Positions 1 to 8,150 of a DNA stretch of 64,000 nt are shown here, in pieces (the stretch's first letter is position 1; every line of letters starts with the position of its first letter). The notes beneath the pieces were generated by a model. The model saw only the letters and a program-made list of their open reading frames with translations. It did no database searches and had not been told where the DNA came from. The stretch is from CAZGUX01 sp046160045 (lineage in GTDB: Bacteria; Acidobacteriota; Terriglobia; Bryobacterales; Bryobacteraceae): assembly GCA_046160045.1 (NCBI GenBank), contig JBJXGR010000299.1:1-64000 (forward strand). Reading direction: 5' to 3'. The translations under genes were made by a program, and so were the position numbers.

Positions 1-4
1 GGGC

Positions 5-126
5 CTTGGAAACCAGGGACACGGTCGCCAGCATCCGCGTTGTTCGTCGTATGCAAGTGGTTGACTCGATTCAACTATCGATGACGGAAAGCGGGAAACG
101 CGTTGGACGGCCCCGGTTCTCCCGGC
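5..126 (+). repeat. REP-like intergenic element, copy A
   Basis: This noncoding stretch aligns by eye with the reverse complement of 9681-9810 at roughly three quarters identity. The best conserved blocks are AGGGACA near the start, GCAAGTGGTTGA in the middle and GGAAACGCGTTGGACGG at 94-110. The last block also occurs, slightly changed, at 4491-4514. It is a dispersed noncoding element rather than a gene remnant, because no frame is conserved between the copies. Confidence 0.6.
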
Positions 127-132
127 CAAACA

Positions 133-158
133 GAGCTGCGACCGTGGGGGAGCGGTGG
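133..158 (+). repeat. Dispersed GAGCCGCGACCGT repeat, variant copy
   Basis: This is a slightly diverged member (GAGCTGCGACCGT, then a G-run and AGCGGTGG) of a short intergenic repeat. Other members lie at 25815-25843, 47127-47172, 61782-61849 and in the inverted pair at 63913-63989. All lie between genes. Confidence 0.55.
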
Positions 159-242
159 TGAGCCTGAAGCGCCGCATGGGGCATCAGGTCTTGCACCGCA
201 TGCTCACGCATGGCGGCTCAGAAACGCGCGTAGGGTCCGCTG

Positions 243-3200
243 TTAGAAAATTAGCCGGATTTCGTACCGCATCACCCGGCCGCCGCCGTCGGCAAACTCA
301 GGCGCAAGAAATCTGCCGGCCGGAGTGCCGAAGACGTTTGCCGAAATGGTGCCCTGTCCCGGTGAGAACGGGCTGATACTCGGGAAGCCGTACTGCGGAT
401 GGTTGAACACGTTGAACGCGTCGGCGCGGAAGCGGAGCATCACTTTTTCGCGAACCTTGATGCTCTTGGTCAAAGAGAAATCAAAGTTGTTGATGCCAGG
501 CGTGAACTCCGTGTTGCGGCCGGCATTGCCGCCGTCGGCCGGATTGGGCCCCGTATGGGCTGATAGGCCGATGTAGCGGGCTTGTGCCGGATCGATGGGC
601 ACGAAAGCGGGGCGGCCATTCACGATGCCGTCAGTGACGTGGCCGGTGGGACTGCTTGCATCGGGCCGGGCGCGGACGCCTGCTCTGCCAGCAGGATTCA
701 CAAGCGGGCGATCGACGGTGGATCCTCCCAATCCGTCCGCATCCTGGCCGTTCAAAACGTTGAGCGGCACGCCGGACTCGAAGGTGGTCAAGCCGCTAAG
801 CTGCCAGCCGCCGAGAACGCGGCCCGCAAGTCCGGCCTGGTTTCTGAACATCGGCAGCTCATAAAGATAGCTGACGACGAAGCGGTGCTTTCGGTGAAAC
901 GAAGAGAGGCCGCGGTCCAGCGTCAGCCCGCCAAAGGCCGGGGGCTTCACCTGGTTAGTGGTGTTGTTCAGGTTGGCCGTGGAGAAAATGTCGCTCCCGT
1001 TGTCGATGAAACGGCCAAAGGTGTAGGAAGCCATGAACTGCATGCCATGGCTGAAGCGTTTTTGGGCGCTCATTTGCATTGAGTGGAAGCTGGAACTGCC
1101 GCCATTGGTGCGGATGTTGCGCGATCCTTGCAGGCTGTCGATGCGCCCCTGAAGCCGGTTCGCGGGAATCGGCGGATTGGTCGAGGGGACGGTGCGCAGA
1201 TTCGCCGGAACCAACGGGTTCGAATCCTCACTCATGAAGAGCCTGGTTCCCTTGGAGCCGACATAGCTGAGGTCGTAGAGGATGTTGAATGGCAGCTCGC
1301 GCTGAATGCCGAACGACCACCTCTGAATGTAAGGGTTTACGAGGTCACCCGCCATGAGCGACTGTGAGTCGAGCGCGTTTGGCACCCGGGCCGACGCCGG
1401 CACGCTCGCCAACGCATTGGGCAGTCCGCGAGGCTGCGCCGCCGACACAACGCTGGGAACGCTGGTGGCAATCGTGTTCGGGGTCGACACGTGCGCGTTC
1501 GAGGCGATGTTGTTGAAGAACGATTCGTAGCCAATCTGGTAGCCGGTACGCACCACGGTCTTCTTGTTCCCGAACAGCGTCCCCATGAACCCGTCGGTGA
1601 ACGAAGGCGACCAATTGAAGCCGACGCTGGGGGACCAATTGTTCAAGTCTTTTTTGACCTCATTGGGAGCTGAGAACGGACCAGCAAAGGTCACAGGATC
1701 GATGTTGAACAGGCCCGTCCAAGCCGGCGTCACCAGCGAGTTGAACGGCGTGCCGAAGTATTCATAGCGGACGCCGAGCGTGAGGGTGATGTCGGATGTC
1801 GCCCGCCAGCGGTCCTGGAAGAAAAAGGACAGGCGTCTCATATCGGGGTAGTAAGCGGCATCGCCGAAATCCCTATCCACCGCGCCGCCCGATCCGGCAA
1901 AATCGTCTACAAAGTTGGCGAATGCGCCGAATCCGCCTCCGGAGCGGTAAACCAGCGAGCCCCGCTGCGCCGCCGGTGCGAACTGTTTGGACCGTTGGAC
2001 CAGGAAGTCGAATCCGCCGCGCAGGCTGTGCGTGCCCTTGATGAACGTCATCGTATCCTGCAACGAGTAGTTGTTACCGAACCGTCCCTGCGGAATGCGT
2101 GTGTCGAGCCCGATCTGCGTTTGCGACGTATTGGTCTCGAACTGAATCTGCGGCGCTAAAACCGCTCCACTCGCCAGCGGGTGCGGCGCGTCGTTGGGGA
2201 AGAGCGGATTGAGACGAAGATAGTTCAGCCTGAGCTCGTTAGTGAACGTTGGCGAGAAGATGTGCGTGTGCGCGATCGAAGCGCTTTGATTCTTCGTCAC
2301 GACGCTTGTTTCAAATCCCGGGAACTGGTTGGTCAGGGCGTTGCCGGGGTTCTTGTCGTCGTTGTAGATGTAGCGCCCGGAAATCTGATCGCGGTCGCTA
2401 ATGCGATGGTCCACCCGGCCCAGAATTTCGTAGACGGTCTGCGAAATGGAAACGGGGGCTATGGCGGTTCCGAACTCGATGGCGGGGCGGCCCGCGCCCA
2501 ACTGCTCGAGGAACGGCTGGCTGTTTGCATTGATCGATCCGGTGATGTCGTTGTACAGGTCGACTCGCGGGTTGCTTCCCTTGGGGAACACCGAATTCAG
2601 CGTCGCGCGCCCATTTGAGGTGAGTGTCACAAGGCGGCTGGTGCCCTGCTGGCGGTTCCGTGTCTGCTGGAACGAGCCGAAGAAGAACGTGTTGTTCTTT
2701 TTGATGGGACCGCCGAGCGTTCCGCCCCACCATTGTTCGATGCCGAAGGGCGGACGGCCCCGTTCTTGAATGGAACTGCTGAGCGACTGGGTGTTGGTGA
2801 TGGCGTCGTCGTAAGTGGAATCCAGCACATAAAGCGCCGACCCGTGGAACTGGTTTGTTCCGCTCTTGCTGATGACGTTTACAACGGCGCCGCCGGCGCG
2901 GCCGAACTCGGAATCGAAGTTGGATGTTTGGACGCTCACCTGGGTCACCGAGTCCGGATTGCGGATTTGCAATCCCTCGCCCGCGACGGAGATGTCGTTG
3001 TTGTCGGCACCGTCGATCATGAAGTTGTTGGACCGCTCGCGCGCGCCGTTGGCCACGAATCGGTTGAACAATCCGCCGCTACCGCGCCCGAACCGCGATG
3101 TAACGACGCCTGGCATTGTCAGAGCGAGTTGCGTGACGGCGCGATTTGCCAGCGGCAGGTTGACGGCTTCCCGCGTGCCGACGGTCCCGCCGCGCCCGGG

Positions 3201-3623
3201 CGCCTCGTATTGAAGTACGCTCTCGGTTTGCGCCACGATCTCGATGGTCTGCTGCGTGCTGCCGATTTCAAGGCTCACGTCGGTGGAAACGGTCTGCGCC
3301 GCTGCAACAGGGATCTGCCGCTTCGTGTATGTCTGGAAACCTTCGGACTTCACCGTCAGCGAATAGCTGCCAGGATCAACCGCGTCGAAGCGGTACAAAC
3401 CTGCCTCGTTCGTCACGGTGGACCGCGCCACGTTGGTCTGTTCGTTAGTGATAGTGACCGGTGCGCCGACGACGGACGCAGTTTGGGCGTCGGTGATGAT
3501 TCCGGTCATTGTGCCGCGGCTGGTTTGACCCCATGTCAAGCCGGGCAGAAAACTGATTGCGAAAACTGCGAACGCGAGCCTGGTAAGGCTCGATCCCACG
3601 TATCCCTGAGTTGGGGGTTCCAT
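243..3623 (-). CDS. Oar-like TonB-dependent receptor with carboxypeptidase-regulatory domain
   Basis: Outer-membrane receptor presumed to import an unidentified large substrate, probably a glycan, using TonB energy. The ATG at 3623 gives a signal peptide ending near TWGQ, then a carboxypeptidase-regulatory-like beta-sandwich (about residues 32-115). The plug follows, with NFMIDGADNND and VINVxSKSGTN-like motifs (VVNVISKSGTNQFHG), and a barrel of about 850 residues ends in LIF, as expected for BAM substrates. At about 1126 residues it has the usual size for Acidobacteria. An in-frame ATG at 3680 would add 19 residues that do not look like a signal peptide. It is divergent from the next receptor, across about 980 bp of repeats. 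The substrate cannot be read from sequence. Confidence 0.92.
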   Translation of the reverse strand: MEPPTQGYVGSSLTRLAFAVFAISFLPGLTWGQTSRGTMTGIITDAQTASVVGAPVTITNEQTNVARSTVTNEAGLYRFDAVDPGSYSLTVKSEGFQTYTKRQIPVAAAQTVSTDVSLEIGSTQQTIEIVAQTESVLQYEAPGRGGTVGTREAVNLPLANRAVTQLALTMPGVVTSRFGRGSGGLFNRFVANGARERSNNFMIDGADNNDISVAGEGLQIRNPDSVTQVSVQTSNFDSEFGRAGGAVVNVISKSGTNQFHGSALYVLDSTYDDAITNTQSLSSSIQERGRPPFGIEQWWGGTLGGPIKKNNTFFFGSFQQTRNRQQGTSRLVTLTSNGRATLNSVFPKGSNPRVDLYNDITGSINANSQPFLEQLGAGRPAIEFGTAIAPVSISQTVYEILGRVDHRISDRDQISGRYIYNDDKNPGNALTNQFPGFETSVVTKNQSASIAHTHIFSPTFTNELRLNYLRLNPLFPNDAPHPLASGAVLAPQIQFETNTSQTQIGLDTRIPQGRFGNNYSLQDTMTFIKGTHSLRGGFDFLVQRSKQFAPAAQRGSLVYRSGGGFGAFANFVDDFAGSGGAVDRDFGDAAYYPDMRRLSFFFQDRWRATSDITLTLGVRYEYFGTPFNSLVTPAWTGLFNIDPVTFAGPFSAPNEVKKDLNNWSPSVGFNWSPSFTDGFMGTLFGNKKTVVRTGYQIGYESFFNNIASNAHVSTPNTIATSVPSVVSAAQPRGLPNALASVPASARVPNALDSQSLMAGDLVNPYIQRWSFGIQRELPFNILYDLSYVGSKGTRLFMSEDSNPLVPANLRTVPSTNPPIPANRLQGRIDSLQGSRNIRTNGGSSSFHSMQMSAQKRFSHGMQFMASYTFGRFIDNGSDIFSTANLNNTTNQVKPPAFGGLTLDRGLSSFHRKHRFVVSYLYELPMFRNQAGLAGRVLGGWQLSGLTTFESGVPLNVLNGQDADGLGGSTVDRPLVNPAGRAGVRARPDASSPTGHVTDGIVNGRPAFVPIDPAQARYIGLSAHTGPNPADGGNAGRNTEFTPGINNFDFSLTKSIKVREKVMLRFRADAFNVFNHPQYGFPSISPFSPGQGTISANVFGTPAGRFLAPEFADGGGRVMRYEIRLIF

Positions 3624-3638
3624 GATAGTTCCATGATA
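3617..3638 (-). repeat. 11-bp tandem duplication covering the receptor start codon
   Basis: GTTCCATGATA (plus-strand reading) occurs twice in direct succession. Each copy carries an ATG on the minus strand. The inner ATG at 3623 opens the receptor. The outer one at 3634 is 11 bases upstream and therefore in another frame, so ribosomes starting there would not make the receptor. Confidence 0.8.
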
Positions 3639-3859
3639 TAACTCGCACCCATGGAATGATCCCAACCATCCGATGATCAAATGCGCCTTTAGCTGGGATT
3701 TCCAGTTTGGTCTCCCGGACGATTCGAGTACACCTCAAACCAGCTCCGCTGATGCCGGGGGTTCTTGAAATACTCCATTCTGAGAGCGTGCCGGAGTCTC
3801 TGGATGGCCGCCACGGGCTTTCGCGCGCAAAGGAAGACCGGGAACCAACTCATTTTCAA

Positions 3860-4115
3860 CAACACGTTCCACACGAAGCACCGGGTCTGGCGCGAAACGT
3901 GGGGCGGTCCCCCCGGACCGCGGGCCGGCCCCCTGGCCGGCCCACCGGGCGAAGCCCGGCAAGGCCCAAGGCGATAGTCGCGCAACCTTTTTCATCCGTC
4001 CCGGTGACGGACCCTCAGGGCCGTGTGACGAGGGCCGTTATTTTCTAAGTAGCTTGAATCCATAGAGTTGCCGGTTTCGAAAGTTGGCTCCCCTTGACAC
4101 GGCGGTATCTTTGGC
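3860..4115 (+). repeat. 256-bp multi-hairpin direct repeat, copy 1
   Basis: Nearly identical to 10077-10333; I count about 12 substitutions and one indel. Three hairpins sit in a row: GCGGTCC/GGACCGC (3904-3921), GGGCCGGCC/GGCCGGCCC (3922-3943, nine perfect pairs, loop CCCT) and CCGGGC/GCCCGG (3945-3959, loop GAA). A smaller CCGTC/GACGG stem follows. In the other copy the third stem changes one C-G pair to a U-G wobble, so it can still pair, while the first stem gains a mismatch. No coding frame is shared. It could be a BIME-type element, a nonautonomous mobile element or a structured RNA. Confidence 0.8.
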
Positions 4116-4332
4116 CGATCTCCGGGACAAAGGAGAGCAGAAAGCCGATCCCGGAACGGGAGGGGAACACGGTTCCGCGATGAAGGGGTCACAGGTAGAA
4201 CGGCTCCGATGGGCGAGGCAGCGGATCCACTGGACCTAGCTTGGCCGCGGCTCCACAAAGCGCCGGCCGGGGGGCCGGCGGCGGGCGAGGGCGCCCGCCC
4301 TACCAGGATGTGACTGAAGGGAAACACGGGAG
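4116..4332. other. Intergenic stretch without a gene; GC-rich double hairpin
   Basis: No convincing coding frame was found. The right part holds two back-to-back palindromes: CGCCGGCC/GGCCGGCG (4261-4280) and GCGGGC/GCCCGC (4281-4298). They resemble in style the hairpins of the adjacent direct repeat. There is no T-tract, so an intrinsic terminator is not supported. Confidence 0.5.
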
Positions 4333-4521
4333 TTATTTCTCCTTGTCGGGAGCCGGGTCGAGATCGTCCAGGTCCTGAGTTGTGAGGCCGAGTTTGGCGG
4401 TGAACCCGCGGGAGGCGGCGTCGAGCGTGGCAACTGGAGTGTCATTCAGCAGGCGGCCCGTACCGGCTGCTGCTCCGGGCTGAGAAAAGGTGGAAACGCG
4501 TTGGAAGTCCCCGGGCGACAC
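4333..4521 (-). pseudogene. Possible 3' remnant of an unrecognised gene
   Basis: A minus-strand frame of about 62 codons ends in an acidic, charged tail (LDDLDPAPDKEK) of the kind seen at natural C-termini. It has no ribosome binding site or plausible start, and upstream it runs into the tandem repeat at 4507-4553. I cannot name the family. It may be the last piece of a gene lost when the repeats accumulated, or a chance frame. Confidence 0.22.
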
Positions 4522-4553
4522 GTCCCCGGGCGTCAGTGTCCCCGGGCGTCAGT
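4507..4553 (+). repeat. Three tandem 15-16-bp units upstream of a promoter
   Basis: Units 4507-4521, 4522-4537 and 4538-4553 all start GTCCCCGGGCG; the last two are identical (GTCCCCGGGCGTCAGT). The array abuts the -35 box of the receptor promoter, whose first T is the last base of unit three. It could bind a regulator, or it may simply be slippage-prone DNA. Confidence 0.8.
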
Positions 4554-4581
4554 TGACAGCCCCCCCCCAGGAAAGTAGAAT
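4553..4581 (+). promoter_or_regulatory. Sigma70-type promoter with a nine-C spacer tract
   Basis: TTGACA (4553-4558) and TAGAAT (4576-4581) are separated by exactly 17 bp, a near-consensus housekeeping promoter. The spacer holds nine consecutive C (4560-4568). Transcription would begin near 4588, leaving a leader of about 18 nt that contains GGAGAGGA (4591-4598), seven bases before the ATG at 4606. Homopolymers in this position change promoter strength by slippage in known phase-variable outer-membrane genes. Confidence 0.75.
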
Positions 4582-4605
4582 CGCTTCGCGGGAGAGGAAC
4601 AAACC

Positions 4606-7600
4606 ATGCACACGCCCATCGTTTTCACGGTTCTGACTCTGGCTTGCGTGCCAGCTATGTTCGCCCAGGGGCATCGTGCCATCATTCTTGGGCGAGTGAC
4701 TGATTCTTCGGGTGCCGCAATGCCAGGCGTTGCTGTCAAGGTCGTTCGGACCGACACCAACGTGGCGCGTGAGACCGAGACCAACACCGACGGCATTTAC
4801 GAAGTCCCTGGCCTGCTGCCCGGAGCATACCGCGTCGAAGCGTCGCGACCCGGTTTTAAGACGGCAATCGTGGACAGCATCCCCGTGACGGGGGGGAAAC
4901 ACATCGAAATCAACCTGGTAGTGCAAGTGGGCGAGGTCAAGGAATCGGTCACGGTGAATTCCGAAACGCAGATCCTGGACACAGTAAGCGCCGACGTCAA
5001 CACCGTGGTCGATCAACGGAAGATCACAGAGTTGCCGATCGGGCAGGGCAACGCTCACATCTTCCTGCTCCTGGCGCCGGGCGCGGACATGGCGAGGCAG
5101 GGCGCCGGCATGGACATGCAGCCGCTTCAGCGCTCGCTCCAAGGCACGACTCGATTCAACGGCTCACCGGCTGGCACCAATGAGTACACCCTGGACGGCA
5201 CTCCAAACACGCAGCGCGGCAATGGACCCGCCGGCGGGGGAGCCTCCGTTCTGCCCAGCACGGAGGTGGTCCAGGAAGTGCGGGTGCAGACGGCAACCTT
5301 CGATGCCAGCATTGGCCACACGGGCGGCGCAACGGTGGACATGGTGCTCAAGTCGGGCGGCAACCAGTACCGCGGAGCGGCCTACGGATTCATTCGCGAC
5401 CCGGGCTGGAACGCGAACTCCTGGCAGGCCAACCGCGGCGGCACTCCCCGACCGGATTTCACGTTCCGGCGTTGGGGCTTTCACGGTGGCGGGCCAGCGA
5501 CGATTCCCGGTTTGTACAAGGGAAAGGACCGGACGTTCTTCTATTACGGGTGGGAGTCCTGGAGCTCGTTCTCGCCCAACCCGCCGTCAGTGATGAGCGT
5601 GCCGCGGCCGGCGCATCTCAACGGCGACTTCTCCGACCTGCTGGCGTTGGGCGCCCGCTATCAGCTTTACGACCCGTCAACGGCCAGGGCCGCGCCGAAC
5701 GGGCGCATCCAGCGCGATCCCTTGCCGGGCAATCGCATTCCTTCCAACCGCCTCGACCCCGCGGCGCAGGCGTTCAACCGGCTCTGGCTGGCCCCCAATA
5801 CGGCGGGAACGGCCGACGGGCAGAACAACTTCACCTATAACGGCAGCAACCTGCCGCGCGATATGTGGACCTCACTCGTCCGGATCGACCACAACCTCGG
5901 CGTTTCACACAAGCTCTTTGGCCGCATGGTGATTTCCAAAACCGGCATCCCGTTCAACAGCCAGTTCGGCCGCACCGACATCAGCAACCTCACCTTCACC
6001 GGGCGGAACCGGGACTTCGCCGTGACCGACGTCTGGACTATCTCGCCGGCCTTTATCGCCGACTTCCGCGCCGCCCTGACACGCTTTCACTGGGACACGG
6101 ACCCGATCGGGTTGGGCATCGACTACGGGAGCCTGGGCATGGATTCGCTGTCGCGCCTGATCAATACGACCCGGATCGGGATCCCTCGGGTCAACGTCAC
6201 GGGCTATCTCTCGGGGGGAGCCACCTTTGGTCAGAGTCCCGGCTCGCGGCAGATGTCGGAGATCCGCACCGGCGCGGTGCATTTCACACGGGTGATCGGC
6301 AGCCACAGTGTGCGCTTCGGCGCCGACATCCGCTGGTATTTTGACAACCGCGGCCGCGAAGATCAGTTGACCCTTGCGTTCGCGCCGCGGTATACCATCG
6401 GCCCCTTCGACAATTCCGAAGCCCCTCCGCATGCCGCGGCTTTCGCGGACTTTCTGTTCGGACGGTTCAGCCAGGCCACCCTCAACCAGCCCGTCAAGCC
6501 GGCTAACCTCGCCACCTATCAGAGCTTCTATCTGCAAGACGAATGGAAGATCACGCCGCGGCTGACCTTAAGCATGGGGCTGCGCTATGAGCGGGAAGGG
6601 CCCGCGACCGAACGCTTCAACCAGGCACTGGCCGAGTTTGACGGCGGCGTGGACAGCCCGATCGCGGAGCAGGCGCGGGCCAACTACGCGCGTGATCCAA
6701 TTCCGGAGTTGGCGGTCGCGCAGTTTCAGGTGAAAGGCGGCATCCGGTTCGCCGGCGTCAACAGCGCGCCAAGAACGATCTATGAGGCCAGCAACCGGAA
6801 CTTCGCGCCACGCATCGGCGTCGCCTACCAGGTGAACCGGGAGACCGTCATCCGCACGGGGTATGGGATCTTCTTCATCCCTAACGGACAGAGATTCATC
6901 GCCAACGAAGGAGGTGTGCCTGGTTTTGATGTCAATACCTTTTCGTTCGCCACCAACGATGGCGGCCTGACATTCAACCGGGCGCTGGCCAACCTGTTCC
7001 CAGGCGGGCTGGACAAGGGGACGGGCACGGCGCTCGGCCTGGCGACCAACCTCGGCCAAGGGATCTCAGTGCCGGCACCGCGGCGCAACCCCAATGCCAT
7101 GAATCAGCGCTGGCAGTTCTCCGTCCAGCGCCGCCTGGGAAGCGCGCATCGGCTGGAAGCGCGCTACGTCGGCAATCGCACCGTTCGGATGCCGGTCCCA
7201 CGAAATCATGGCGCGCTCGACAATCGCTGGCTGAGCAACTCGCCGGAGCGCGACCAACAGGTGATCGACAACCTGAGCGCTCTGGTGTCCAATCCATTCT
7301 TCGGGGTTTCGGGCGTCAGCGGCGGGATCGGCAACAGCCGGGTCATCGCCAAAAGCGAACTATTGCGGCCCTTCCCGCAATTCGCGTCAGTGACGGTGCC
7401 GACTTCCCAGGGCGGGTCGAGCTATCATGCCCTCCAAGTGGAGTTCGAGCGGCGGCTGGCCGGCGGCCTCACCCTTCAGACGAACTACACGTACGCCAAA
7501 ACAATCGACGCCCTGAGCTACCTGAATCCCGCTGATCCGTTGCCGGAACGCGTAGTGGCCGATGCGGACCGCACTCATCTCTGGCGGATGCTGGTTCTTT

Positions 7601-8094
7601 ACGAGTTACCATTCGGCAAGGGCAGGCGCTGGGGCGGTGGTGGCGGGGCGCTGGCCGATCGCCTCATTGGCGGATGGCAGATTCAGGCCATTCCCATCCT
7701 GCAAGTGGGCCAACCGTTGGTTTGGCCAAATGTTCTGTTCAGGGGCAACATCAAGGACATCGAAGTTGACCGGCAGACACCCGCGCGAATGTTCAATCCC
7801 GACGCCGGCTTCGAACGGGTTCCGGCGCGGCAGCTAGCCGCCAATCGGCGCGTCTTTCCCACGCGTCTCAGCGGGGTCAGGCTGCCGACGGAAACCAACC
7901 TTGACTTTTCGCTGCTCAAGAACACCACCATCACCGAGCGGTTCACGCTTCAATTCCGCGCCGAGGCATACAACGCGCTCAACCAGCGGTTCAATCTCAA
8001 CGCGATCCTGGAGCCGGTAAATCCTGGATTCGGCTCGTCCACCACCGCCAACGTTCCGCGCGCGGTGCAATTGGGCTTCCGGCTTATCTTCTGA
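4606..8094 (+). CDS. Oar-like TonB-dependent receptor, downstream of the poly-C promoter
   Basis: Outer-membrane importer of 1162 residues. A clear signal peptide ends at MFAQG (about residue 22). It is followed by a carboxypeptidase-regulatory-like domain (about 24-115), a plug with NEYTLDGTPNTQRG and GGATVDMVLKSGG, and a long barrel ending in LIF. The start at 4606 is fixed by GGAGAGGA seven bases upstream. The gene is followed at once by an exported propeller glycosidase-like gene (8126-9622), which suggests a joint import-and-degradation unit. Its promoter carries a C9 tract, so expression may be phase variable. The ligand is unknown. A ferric-siderophore role is less likely given the regulatory domain and the neighbouring hydrolase. 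Confidence 0.93.
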   Translation: MHTPIVFTVLTLACVPAMFAQGHRAIILGRVTDSSGAAMPGVAVKVVRTDTNVARETETNTDGIYEVPGLLPGAYRVEASRPGFKTAIVDSIPVTGGKHIEINLVVQVGEVKESVTVNSETQILDTVSADVNTVVDQRKITELPIGQGNAHIFLLLAPGADMARQGAGMDMQPLQRSLQGTTRFNGSPAGTNEYTLDGTPNTQRGNGPAGGGASVLPSTEVVQEVRVQTATFDASIGHTGGATVDMVLKSGGNQYRGAAYGFIRDPGWNANSWQANRGGTPRPDFTFRRWGFHGGGPATIPGLYKGKDRTFFYYGWESWSSFSPNPPSVMSVPRPAHLNGDFSDLLALGARYQLYDPSTARAAPNGRIQRDPLPGNRIPSNRLDPAAQAFNRLWLAPNTAGTADGQNNFTYNGSNLPRDMWTSLVRIDHNLGVSHKLFGRMVISKTGIPFNSQFGRTDISNLTFTGRNRDFAVTDVWTISPAFIADFRAALTRFHWDTDPIGLGIDYGSLGMDSLSRLINTTRIGIPRVNVTGYLSGGATFGQSPGSRQMSEIRTGAVHFTRVIGSHSVRFGADIRWYFDNRGREDQLTLAFAPRYTIGPFDNSEAPPHAAAFADFLFGRFSQATLNQPVKPANLATYQSFYLQDEWKITPRLTLSMGLRYEREGPATERFNQALAEFDGGVDSPIAEQARANYARDPIPELAVAQFQVKGGIRFAGVNSAPRTIYEASNRNFAPRIGVAYQVNRETVIRTGYGIFFIPNGQRFIANEGGVPGFDVNTFSFATNDGGLTFNRALANLFPGGLDKGTGTALGLATNLGQGISVPAPRRNPNAMNQRWQFSVQRRLGSAHRLEARYVGNRTVRMPVPRNHGALDNRWLSNSPERDQQVIDNLSALVSNPFFGVSGVSGGIGNSRVIAKSELLRPFPQFASVTVPTSQGGSSYHALQVEFERRLAGGLTLQTNYTYAKTIDALSYLNPADPLPERVVADADRTHLWRMLVLYELPFGKGRRWGGGGGALADRLIGGWQIQAIPILQVGQPLVWPNVLFRGNIKDIEVDRQTPARMFNPDAGFERVPARQLAANRRVFPTRLSGVRLPTETNLDFSLLKNTTITERFTLQFRAEAYNALNQRFNLNAILEPVNPGFGSSTTANVPRAVQLGFRLIF

Positions 8095-8150
8095 CAATGA
8101 ACCGAAGACATTTCATCCAAAGACAATGAACCGAAGACATTTCGTCCAGC
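8093..8150 (+). repeat. 29-bp tandem duplication of a start-codon region
   Basis: Two adjacent 29-bp copies (8093-8121 and 8122-8150) match at 26 of 29 positions and both contain ACAATGAACCGAAGACA. The first overlaps the receptor stop codon. The second carries the start of the next gene. Because 29 is not a multiple of three, the first ATG opens a different frame. Confidence 0.92.
8097..8129 (+). CDS. Ten-codon upstream mini-ORF created by the duplication
   Basis: The first copy of the duplicated start reads MNRRHFIQRQ and stops at a TGA (8127-8129) that overlaps the ATG of the real gene (8126-8128) as ATGA. This layout permits translational coupling: a ribosome finishing the mini-ORF is positioned on the downstream start. 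Translation is not proven. It may be only a fossil of a recent slippage event. Confidence 0.3.
   Translation: MNRRHFIQRQ

Noticed and set aside
2733..3641. A 302-codon plus-strand frame
   Set aside because: Antisense to the signal, regulatory and plug domains of the receptor at 243-3623, which match a known family throughout; no ribosome binding site.
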